Positions 21,053 through 31,700 of a stretch of 64,000 bases of DNA are shown in pieces (position 1 is the first letter of the stretch; the number at the start of each line of letters is the position of its first letter). The notes below the pieces were generated by a model that saw nothing but the letters and a program-made list of their open reading frames with translations, made no database searches and was not told where the DNA came from. Origin of the DNA: Raffaelea ambrosiae (lineage: Eukaryota; Ascomycota; Sordariomycetes; Ophiostomatales; Ophiostomataceae); contig PCDI01000009.1 in the NCBI GenBank assembly GCA_002778195.1, forward strand, positions 1,204,725 to 1,268,724, read 5' to 3'. A program made the position numbers and the translations under genes.

Positions 21053-24000
21053 AAGCATTTTACGTGCGCATTTGCATGGACAAGTGGTCCATGGATTGCA
21101 GACCGCGGACCGCGGACATATGCTTGTGCCGTTGCGTGTATATACGATGTGCTGCATCGCTTGCCTGTCGAGCTGAAGGCTGGCGGCGCATATCTAAAAA
21201 AAAAAAAAAAACAGTACGTAACTACATAGTAACTACGATACGCGGATGGAAATACGAAGTCGGGGACGGTCTAGATCCGGGACTTTGATCGGATTACGAA
21301 CCAGATCTGAAGAAAGGGGGACCGGCTGTGTGTCGCATCAAAGGGTGCAGAGCGTGCGAGAACGGGAGGGCGTGTGTATTTCGCAGGGCTGGGACACACA
21401 AAAACGACGATGGTCCGGAAGCGCCGAAAAAAGTCCAGGTGACTGCTGTAGAGGGGTTCCGTCGTAATTAAGTCTCGCGTGACTGGTTGGCCCGGGGGTC
21501 AAGCCACATTATGGGCAGGTAGACCGCAACTGCAAGGATCTGGCCGCGGCACCAGAGCAGGTCAGGTGGCCTGGGTCTCGTGACTACACATGTTCGTCAG
21601 GATACGTGTGCATCTTACGAGCATCGTGCACCGCAGTTACAGGGTCTGCACAGGGGCTGCAGAGGGGCTGCACAGGGTACGAGTATTCGTATAGGCTGAG
21701 AAATCAAGGGATCAGCAGCAGCAAGGCACTGCCAGTGCCAAGCCAGTGCGCGAGTGCGAGTGACAGCTAGCGAGCGAGCGAGCGAATGCAAACGGACGGG
21801 GAGCGACTGGCAGCGACCGGCAGCGACTGGCCGACTGGCCGACTGGCCGCGACCGAGGCCAAACATAGATTGATGGAAACTTGACGATGAAAACTCTGAC
21901 AGACATGACAAATTTTTTCACGCCTGCAAGTCATATCTACGAGAAGAGAGCATGGCAGCAGCGAAAAGTTGACTGATGTACCCGGTGACATCCGAAAAGC
22001 GAAGGAGCAAGAAAATATGCCGGCTAAAAATGGGGGTGTCTCTTGGTGTGTTGCATTCACCTTGGGTTTCCTTTCCTTTTCCTTCTTTTTTCCTTCTTTT
22101 GGGCAGTGTCGCGGAGCTGCCGTCGGCCTTGGGGCAGGGTCTTTGTCGGCTTTAGCGGGGTGGTGGATGGGTTGGCGGGCTGGCGCTGCATGGTTGGCTG
22201 TGAAAGGAGGGTACAGCAGGGAAGTGACTACTTTTAAGCGGGAGAGACGGTTCGCGCTCGCAACTGGTTCAAAATTTTTTTTAATCCGCTGCCCGAGGCT
22301 GGACGTTACGTATTATCGGCTTTGGCGTGCTACAGTGCTATCCCCGCCAGCCAACCCCAGCACAGGGCCAGCCTAGCGCACCCTCGCACAGATGCTGTGG
22401 GCATAGTTAGTGCGCAGCTTGTCGGCGGCCCCGCGAGGCTCTACTGGCCCTAGCAAGTTTGTGGAAACAAAAAATGGAAAGAAAAAGAAAGAAAGAAAAA
22501 TTCGAGCCCGTCTGGGTCTGCAGGGCTGGACTCGACCAGCTGGGAGCCAAGACAAGCGGGTATCCTGGGATCTTGTATCTTGCATTGTGCGCCCTATGGT
22601 CCCCTTTCGGCTTTTTCTTGCAACAAAGAATGCGACGTGACAAAAGGACGCTGTTGCAGGCAGGTCTGGCTAGGGATGGGCAGGGATAGTCGGGTGCGCA
22701 GATGCTCAGGTGCTCCCGTGCTCAGACTCAGCTGCCCAGGTGCTGACAAGTCGTGTCTCTACGATTACATGTATCTTACTATGTCTTGCTGGCCGAGGTG
22801 TTTATGATGATTACACTGTCAGAGTGCTTATTCCTCGCAGTTGTTCCGAGGCCCAGGCCGCGAATGTCAATAACTATTGCGCATTGCAAATAGTTGGTGC
22901 ACATGCCAAATACTGCCAAATGCCGCCGGAATGGGGAACCAGTCGACGGCCAGATGAATAATGCGAGCCGCATGCATATAAGCGGAGTCATGAGTCTGAC
23001 TGCACGGGTGGAAGACGATACCGAGCAGATCCGAGTAGACAGTGAGCGGGATGAATAAGGAAAGGGCGACCGACGGGATGGCGAAAACGCGAAAAGACCG
23101 CGGAACGTGGAAAGAAGTCTGCGGGAAGTGGACAGGGAAAGACCGCCCGGCACATGCTGCTTAGGCGAGCGAATAGGAGGCTGGCGATGGGTGAGATAAT
23201 GAGATAGATGCGTGACAAGATAGGGCAAAGGCCGGGGCCGGAGACCAGGACGGAGAAGGAACAAAAAGATCGGAGAATGCGCATCGAGCAGAACAAGGGC
23301 TGCAGTGAGTGCAGGGGGGGGGGGGGCTGCAAAGAAGAGCGACGAAGAAATTTTTTTCGTGCAGATGCGACGCCAAAAATAAAATTTGGGACGAAAGGCT
23401 AGAGAAGGGAAGTTTAGTGGTGGAGGGAGGGTGCAGGTAGGGTGCAGGTAGGGTGGGTGTGGATAGAAGAGAGGGAAAGAGAGGGAAAAAGGAAGAAAGT
23501 GGGTGTGCTCGTAGAAAGACCGACAGAAAGGGTGGATCTCGAAAGCGCAAGAAAGAGACACAGCAAAAGGAGGGAGCGCAAAGGGAACCGGAAAAAATAA
23601 AATTACAAAAAAAGAAGAGAGAGAGAGAGAGTCGACCCCAGGCCGTGGCAGGAGGCTCGGCTCTTGCGTACCTGCATATTGTTGTTTTTTTCTTGCGCTG
23701 AGGACAGCAAGCAGGATGTGGCTGTGAAATGCGGACGACGTTGCAGGTTTTTGGAAGGAGGGGTGGGTGGACATGCAGGGAAAGCGACGTCATTTTTAGT
23801 GCTGTACCCGCTACCTCCGCGTCGGCCAAACGAGGATCGCAGGCCCGTGCAAACGACCACAGCAAACGTCAGCAAAACAGGCAAGAGCGGACATGCATGC
23901 GCAGCATCGCAGGGCAGGCGCGACCCCGGAGTGCTCTGGAATCAGGAAGGAACATCGGGCAGAGTGCGAAGCCCGAGCTGCGCGCGCCTTCTCTGCCTGT

Positions 24001-24630
24001 CGCTGGGCTTCTGTCAGGCGCCCGATCTGTATAATTTCTGATTGTGATTTCATGATGAGTCAACAAGGCAGCTGCGGCATGAGTACGGGTGAGATACATG
24101 GGTACAAGTAGACAGGCAGCTATTGTTTGTGCAAATTCACTGTGTTTGTGTGTTCTTTACGAGGTGTGAAACTCTGCAACCCCGAAATAGGGCGAGCAGC
24201 GCGAGCGAGCGTGCTCGCAGCAGACAGAGACAGGCAGCACCCACAGCGGCCAAAGCCTCTTTCCTGCTTATGACGAGGCCTTGTTCACTTCGGCCGCGGC
24301 GCTGGCGCCTTCTGGGAGGTTCCACTGTGAATCATAGGGCCAGGAGCGGGATTGTGGGCGCCCACTAATCGTAGGCAGACGCTAGCGACTGCTGCAGACG
24401 GAGTCCTCCCACTACTAGCGCGGCTGATGCCTGCATGCCGTAACCACCTACTATGTACTAGTTACGTAGTTGGAGACCCTAGACTGTAGGTATCTGAAGG
24501 GACAGGCCCCTCCAGATCCGCAGCCAAGTACCCTGGTACACAAGTACCCTCGTACCCTGGCCGTTTTTTAAACACACCCCTGCCTAGTTTCCCAGTCCCG
24601 TGGAGAGCCGCCATCAACCCACCGACGTCC

Positions 24631-24794
24631 TCACGTATATATACGACCACATCTTCACCACTTCCTAGATTTGCCACCTGCCAGTCTCCCCCTTTCCACA
24701 TCTACCCACAAAAACCTTACCTTCGCATCGCTCTCATCGCAAACGCCTCTCCGTCCTTTTTTTCTCTCTCTCCCTCTCTCTCGAGAAATCGATA
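24631..24794 (+). promoter_or_regulatory. Core promoter and leader of the RPN4-like gene, with a PACE site
   Basis: TATATATA at 24636-24643 lies 159 bp before the ATG and could be the TATA box. At 24670-24678 the plus strand reads TTTGCCACC, whose complement GGTGGCAAA is exactly the proteasome-associated control element bound by yeast Rpn4. A pure CT tract (about 24756-24782) comes just before the start codon, as in many strongly expressed fungal genes. The assignment of TATA and transcription start is inferred from spacing only. Confidence 0.55.
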
Positions 24795-24933
24795 ATGTTG
24801 TTTGCGCAGACATCGCCGCAACAGCACCTGCCGCAGCCATTTCACGAGCATCTTCACGAACACCTTCACGAGCATCTTTCTGGTCAGCACGAGCAGCGCC
24901 TGCAACACTATTTGCAGCAGCAGTTCCAGCAAC

Positions 24934-24964
<31 letters not shown>

Positions 24965-27287
24965 CCAGGTCCGCGACATCAACCTCGACGACGAGCGCGC
25001 CGCCAGCCTGAGCGTGTCCTCCTCGCCCAACTCCACACAGCCGTTCTCGCCTGCTGCCGGCGTCGCCTTTGAAGCCTCGCCGCTCTCAACCTTCCGCACG
25101 ATTCCCGCCGCCGCCTCCGCCGCTCCCTGCGCGGCCGCAGGCCTCAGCAGCCTCGACAGCCTCGACAGCAGCGACTTCGAGTTCGACCAGCCCGACCTGG
25201 ACTACCCGATGCTGAGCACCGCCGACCTGATGATGCAGCCCGACCCGTGGCTGCCGCACAATAGCCAGCTTGGCCTGGGCCGCTCGCTGGGCCGCATCTC
25301 CTCGCACCACCGCGAGTCGTCGCTCTCGTCGCTGGGCTCCACGTCGGCGGGCCCGGCCTCGCCCTTCTCCCAGAACACCTCCAACCCGCACATCGCCGTC
25401 ACCGACGCCGCCGGCGACGGCTACACCACCATGTCCTCCTACTACGAGGACCCCTCGTTCCAGATGGTCAAGTCGGCCACCGCTGCCGCGGCTGCCGCCG
25501 GCGCCCCAGGCAGCGACGGCAGCTTCTACAACCCGGCCGGCCACGCGGCCTATGCGCCACAGGCCGACCCCCTGCCCATGCCCGCGGGTGCCTACGGCAG
25601 TCTGCTGGCGGCCCCCAGGCAGAAAACCGCTGGCGCAAGCAGCGCGGCCAGCGACCGCGGCCTGTTGCCACCCCCTGACCTGTCCATGGGATCCAGCAAC
25701 CGCTCACAGCCCGTGTCGGTGGCGAGCTCCATCGCCAGCGACTCGCCCGCCACCCCCTCGCTGGACCAGCCAGACGACGAGCTCAGACGCCGCAATGGTG
25801 AGGACCGCCCTACTTCTACTGCTACTATTCCTCCTGCCTCTCCTGCCTCCTCCGCTTCCCCAGACATGACGACCGCAGTCGGCCCATCTGTCGCAGACCC
25901 AGACGAGAACTTGGACCTCTTCGCTTCTCCTGCTTCTCCCCCGCTCTCACCACCTCCCTTGTCCTCTCCCCCTTCCTCCTTCTTCCCTCTCCTCTATGAT
26001 GAAGACAACGAGTACTCACTCTTTCTGAACGACGCAGCCGCATTCAACGCACCCCCCAAGCTCGACCGCACCATGACCGACGTCTACAACGACGAGCTGT
26101 ACAGCCCCAGCTTTGGCGCCGTCGCCACGTCTGCGCCTTCTGCCTCGGCGCAGCTTGCGCCCTCGCCCAGCCAGGACATGTTCAACCAGCGCCTGCAGGC
26201 CATCAACAACCAGCACCTCAGCGCTGCTGTCCACAGCTCGCCGGTGTCGTCGGGCGCCTCGCGCGACCGGTCGCCCTTCCGCAACGGCTCGCCGCTAGCC
26301 ATGGCCCCGAGCCACGACTTTGGCGCCTCGCCCACCGCGACCAACGGCATGCGCTACGGCTCCATGCCTCAGCACCAGCAGCAGCAGCAGCGCTCGCAGC
26401 AGTCCCAGCAGTCCCAGCACCAGCAGGTCCAGCAGCACCAGCACCAGCAGGTCCAGCACCAGCAGCGCCCCAACGCCGGTCCCCAGACCATCTCCCCCAA
26501 GGACGCTGTCCTGGAGTACCGGGAGCCGGCGTCGGCCGAGGGTGACGCCGCCAACTTCTCTCTCTTTGCCCAGGGCAACCCGCAGATGAGCCATCCCTAC
26601 TCGGATCCCTCGGCCGTAGCCGCAGCAGTCGCCTCCTCTGGCCCCAGCAGCTTCAACTACATGCCATCACAGCTGCCGCCCAGCCTGCAGATCCCGCAGC
26701 AGTATCCCTTCGTTGCTCAGCACCACCAGGCCAGCCCGGCTGTCGCCACGCACGCCCAGGCCAGCAGGCACTCGCCGGTGTCCATGGTGCGCCCTGGTAT
26801 GAGCCCGTCGGCTCGCCATCCTACTCAGCCCATGACGTCGGTTGTCAACGCGCACCGCCCCATGGCTGTCAATGCCGACGGCGGCACCTACACCTGCACA
26901 TATCACGGGTGCACACTACGCTTTGAGACGCCGGCCCTGCTGCAGAAGCACAAGCGCGAGGGCCACCGCCAGATCAACACGCTGGCCGCTCGTAAGGCAG
27001 ACAGCGCTGTGGCCATGAGCCTCATGACCAGCCAGGCCGGCCCCCACCGCTGCGAGCGCATCAATCCCAGCACGGGCAAGCCCTGCAACACCGTCTTCTC
27101 TCGTCCCTACGACCTGACCCGGCATGAGGACACCATCCACAACGCCCGCAAGCAGAAGGTGCGCTGCAACCTCTGCACGGAGGAGAAGACCTTCAGCCGC
27201 GCCGATGCCCTGACTCGGCACTTCCGCGTCTGCCATCCCGACGTGGAGTTCCCCGGGAAGCATCGCAAGCGGGGTGTGCACAACTGA
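24795..27287 (+). CDS. rpn4: RPN4-like C2H2 zinc-finger transcription factor
   Basis: An 830-residue regulator with a C-terminal C2H2 domain, predicted to act in the nucleus. The first 700 residues are low complexity: His/Gln-rich start, poly-Gln (about 41-56), Ser/Pro/Ala-rich middle with acidic patches such as SLDSSDFEFDQPDLDYPML (candidate activation region), and a second Gln/His block (about 530-560). The fingers are CTYHGCTLRFETPALLQKH (about 700), CERINPSTGKPCNTVFSRPY plus DLTRHEDTIH (about 756-786), and CNLCTEEKTFSRADALTRH ending RVCH (about 793-816). The wide Cys-Cys spacing in the second finger and the block RPYDLTRHEDTIHNARKQK match the fungal RPN4 type as I remember it. Rpn4 activates proteasome genes and is itself a short-lived proteasome substrate. 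A 66-bp GTGAGG..CAG segment (25798-25863) could be an in-frame optional intron. The gene call is secure; the RPN4 name is less so. Confidence 0.82.
25798..25863 (+). other. Possible optional in-frame intron in the RPN4-like gene
   Basis: Starts GTGAGG and ends CCCCAG after a pyrimidine-rich stretch, length 66 bp (22 codons), without a stop. Splicing joins RRN to DMTTAV without a frame change; retention adds a Ser/Thr/Pro/Ala-rich stretch. The sequence alone cannot decide between coding and intron. Confidence 0.3.
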
Positions 27288-28755
27288 GCTACTGCCGAAC
27301 GGAGATTATCCAAAAAAAAAAAAAAATTCTTTGCAAGCTTTTTCAAGCCTTTTTTTTTTTTTTTTTCTACAGTTGGGGGTGACCTTCGGACACGCCGGGC
27401 TTGCATTGGGGCTGTTCAGGCGGATTGTACCCCAGAACGGTTAAAGGCCGATGCGTGTTGACTAAGCACGCTTGGCTTCAGCACACACGCATACACGCAC
27501 AGCCTGGCACAGCCCAATACCGCAACAACCTGCACTACTCTGCGACACTGCGACACTGCGACACTTTGCAAATCAATCTGCCACTTTCGCGCAGCTTCCA
27601 CTCGCTTCGACGCAAAGAATAACACGAGACAGACACACACAGAGAGATCGCCGCTCGGATTACTGGAGCCCGATCACGCGCCCCGCGGCTCGGCCTTCGT
27701 CTGGGCTCGTCTGCGTCATCGCATGTCCGTCGTCGCACATTGTGGTCACTTTGGCGAACAGACCACTCGTGGAGCCACTGCCCCAGAGTCAGCAGCCTCG
27801 TCTCAAGGCTGGAAAACTGGCCGTTTGCAGTCAGGGTATTACCTCATGCGCTGGCTATCCCGCATGTGGTAACTGGTGGGGCTACGGTCCCCCAGCATTT
27901 CCGGTGCCGAGGACGCCATGACGTCATTCACTTGCTCCCATCCACACCTTGGATTCGTTGGGATGCCATTCTTTGCATTTTTTATGGGAGTCGCTATACG
28001 GCTCGATTCCCGTCGTTCCTGCTTTCTTTTCTGCGCGACCAATGATTGATTTTCCTTTCTTTCGCTTCCCCAGTCCCCTCTACTCGTTTACTTTTACACC
28101 ACTTTAATAGTCCCCATTTCGTCATAGATGTACTGCTGGCCGCCCAGCATGTCGACCACACTGCCTTGTTTTTGCCCTGTTCTGTTATGATGAATTTCTC
28201 ATGTTTGTCTTTGGGTTTCATTCCTTGTTTGCTACGCATCGGTCTGCGGGTCTATACACTACACTGGGTGGGTGGGCGGCTAGGATTAGGATAGACAAAG
28301 CGAAAGTACCTCGCCGGTCGTGGGCTTGAATGTGCTGATATTTTGATCTCCAAATTTGGGGTTCTCTGTTTATTCATTTGCGTTTTTGCTTTGGGCTTAG
28401 AAAAAGGATATTACGGCATACCACTTGGGCACTGGGTTGGGACAGGTTTCATGTACCACGACCATTACTACGACGTCAGTTGAGCGGGAAATTGATAATG
28501 AAAATAAAATAAAAAGGTCTCCATCGCATGGATTATCTAACCAGGTCAATCAAATTGTCTTACTCTAATATGTGTGATTTATTCGTCTTTGCTTCACACA
28601 TTGTAGAAAAGGAAGACTGTTGGATCACGTAGATAACATATTCTTCCTGGACTTTATACTAGATAGATTTTGCTCACCCCTCTAAATGAATAAAAAAAAC
28701 ACGACTTTTGTGTAATCTTTTCCGAAGGCCATCCCATGCTCAGTAAATGATACAA
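27288..28755. other. Convergent 3' regions of the RPN4-like and AROM genes
   Basis: A 1.47-kb stretch where two genes end facing each other. It has A14 (27312) and T17 (27350) runs soon after the RPN4-like stop, and AT-rich DNA with AATAAAA-like words near 28500 and 28690 that may serve as poly(A) signals for either gene. No coding frame or RNA gene is supported. Confidence 0.6.
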
Positions 28756-31700
28756 TCAGCCGCTGCCCATAACTGCAGAGCGTGCATCTTCGTACAGAGG
28801 CGTGATTCCGGTCCAGAGTTGGAACTGTGAGGGAGACGTGGTTAGCATCGCCTGTTCAAGTTCGTCCTTCACCATGAGATGACATATAAATGGGGTGGAA
28901 GCCAAACTTACCTGGTACCAGCCTTGCGCAGCCAGGACTTCCAATCCCGGGACAGTAGTCCAGCCGTAGCCTTCTGCAAGCTGCATGGCCGGCGTGTGGC
29001 GAGGCTGGTAGGCCATCTCCAGCAGCACACGCGTGTCCTTGAGCGCGGCGGAGCGCTCCAGCAAGGTTTTGACGATGGCGAAGACACCGGCATCCAGAGG
29101 CCTGTCGGCCGGCACGGTCGTGACAATGACCGAGGGTGGCGTGGCCACATCAGCTGCTACTCCACGGGGGGGGGGGCCGAGTAAATGAATGTCGTATTCG
29201 GCCGGGAACGAGGCAGCGAGGCGCTCGCCGCTCTCCAGGTTCCGGGCGGCGAGGTAGATGGGCGCGATGCCAAGGGCGTGCAGCGCGTAGATGGCCGCAC
29301 GTGTTGTCCCGCCTGATCCGACAACCAATCCGGCGCCGGGGTTGGATGCAGTGCGCTTCTCGACGCCGGCGCCGCGCAGCGCGTGGATCATGCCTAGCCA
29401 GTCGGTGTTGTCGCCCAGCAAGTGGTTGGCCCGATGGCTGCTCTCAGCGCCAGAAGAAGAAGGGAGGGGCACGGGGACGATGGTGTTGATAGCACCAATG
29501 ACCTTGGCCGCGTCGGTGACCTCGTCAACGACCTTCATGACATCCAGCTTGAGCGGGATAGTCACGGATGCGCCGCCAAAGTCGGGAGCGCGCACGATGG
29601 GCTCGACGTCCGCAACCTGGCTGGTCTCGGCCAGAGAATAGTGGTGGGGCAGGCCGGTCAGGTCGAAGAGCGCATTGTGCAGGGCCGGCGAGCGGGATTT
29701 GGCAATGGGCTCGCCGAACAGGACGAAGCGGCGCGGGTCGAGGTCGCCGATGAGGGCGAGCGCCTGACGAATCTCGCGGGCGCTCAGCTGGCCCGGGGCA
29801 GCCGCAAATGGAAGCTCGGGATGGGCGACAGGGGTGAGGAAGCCGTTGAGGACACGGCTCAGCTTGCCCTTGGCGCCCATGTTGAGAACGATCATGGGCT
29901 TGTCATGGGCTGCCAGCATCCTGGACTTGAACAGGGCTGCGGCGTAGTTGTCCTCCATGGCCTTGGCGACGCCGATGAGCTTGATGACGTCACCGTGCTG
30001 CAGGGCCTTGTTGTAATACTGGATCCAGCCGGCGTTCTTCCACGAAAGCTTGGCCTGGGGGTCATGGTGGGAAGCAATAATGCGAGAGAAGGCCCTTTCC
30101 TTGGTGACAGCCTGGATGACGTAGTCGGGCATGGTCATCTCGAGGTCGATGTACTCGACGCCGACGCGGATGGCCTCGCGATAGAGGGCGAGGGCCTGGT
30201 CGGGCTGGTCGTCGGGGAAGCGGCCACCCTGACCGGCGGTGCGGACGGTGAAAATAATGGGCACCTTGGGGGCAGCCCGACGCAGAAGCGAGACCTGGTC
30301 GCTGACGGACTCGACGGAGTGGTCTGCGAGCAGGTCGACGCGCAGCTCGACGGCGTCGGAGCCCACGACAACGCGAGGAATGATATCCATCGCGGCGGCG
30401 ACGTCTGGGACAGTTAGAGAGACGAAGAAGGACTGGGGTTTCCGCTGGACGTCGGGCAGCAGATGGGCGGAGCGGCCGGTGATGAAGGAGACGAGCTGCT
30501 CAAAGTCGGCCGGGGCCTCGCGCGGAGGCTCACGGTCGCCGGAGTAAGGGCTGTGGTAGTAGTGGTTGCTGCACTGGACGAACCAGTCCTTGCGGCGCAG
30601 GTAGACGCCGCGGATATCCTCAGAGTAGGCGGGGCGGGTCTTGTCCTTCATGAGGTAGCGGATGACGGCCTCGGTGTCGCGGTGGACGAGGAGCACGCAG
30701 CCGCCGGAGCGGCCGTAGGCGACGAGGAGGTCGCGGGCCTTGGGGATCTCGACGATGCCGCCACCGCAGGAGAAGACATGGCCGGTTGACTGGTTCGCCA
30801 TGACGTCGGCGAGCAGCTCGACCTCGGCCTTGCGGAAGCCCTCCCAGCCGTAGGAGCCGCGGATCATGTCGGGGATGGTGCAGTTGTGGCGGCGCTCAAG
30901 CTCGGCGTCGAGGTCGACAAAGGTGCGGCCGAGGATCTGGGCAGCCCAGTGGCCGGTAGTGGTCTTGCCGGCACCGCGCATGCCGATGACGAAGATGGAG
31001 CGGTCGGCGGCAGCGGGCCGGGCGGAGGAGGACGCGGTGGCCGATTCATCGGCATCGGCATCGGCGCCGGTGGTCGGCGGCTCTTCGCCGCGCAGCTCGA
31101 CGTGGAAGGCCTGGGACAGGATGTCCCACCAGCCCGGCCAGGTCTTGGCGACGCACTCGCGCTCGAGGATGAGAACAGGCTGGGGGGCAACGGTGGCGAG
31201 GACGGCGAAGCTCATGGCGACGCGGTGGTCGTCGTAGCAGTGGATGCCGCGGGCCGGGTGGGCCAAGGCAGCGATGTCGGGGCGGCCGTCGATCTCGATG
31301 CCGTCGTCGAGCTCGCGGGCGTCGACGCCAAACTTGGCGAGCTCGTCCTTCATGGCGCGGATGCGGTTGCACTCCTTGACGCGCTGGTTGGCGATGCCGG
31401 TGATGCGGGTGGTGCCGGCGGCGACGGCGGCCAGGACGGAGGCGGTCAGGAAGGCGTCGGTCATGGGCTCCATGTCGACGGCAGGCAGGGCCTGCAGGGC
31501 GCCGAGCGGCGGGCCGGTGACGGTGGTGGAGGTGGCCGTCTGGCGGACGGTGCAGCCCATGGGCCGCAGGACGCTGACGGCGAAGGCGGCGTCGCCCTGC
31601 AGCGAGGCGGAGCCGATGTTGGGGACGGTGCAGGTGGTGCCGGTGATGGCGGCGACGGCGAGCGGGTAGGTGGCGGAGCTGGCATCGCTCTCGACGACGT

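Larger units (their letters stand above)
18675..24630. other. Gene-free 6 kb intergenic region with simple repeats
   Basis: No frame here has codon structure, conserved motifs or splice-joined continuity that I can support. The stretch begins with the RasGAP 3' region and ends at the RPN4-like promoter. It holds poly-A/T runs (18840, 19114-19138, 20682-20702), a C16 run near 20728, a G11 run near 23312, purine-rich DNA at 23450-23640 with a GA microsatellite near 23616, and short direct repeats listed separately. It could be a long regulatory or noncoding-transcript region for the transcription factor downstream. Confidence 0.55.

Noticed and set aside
22779..23774. 331-codon minus-strand frame, Pro/Ser/Phe/Leu-rich
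   Set aside because: It lies over a CT-rich tract (purine-rich on plus); composition alone explains the lack of stops. No conserved domain seen.
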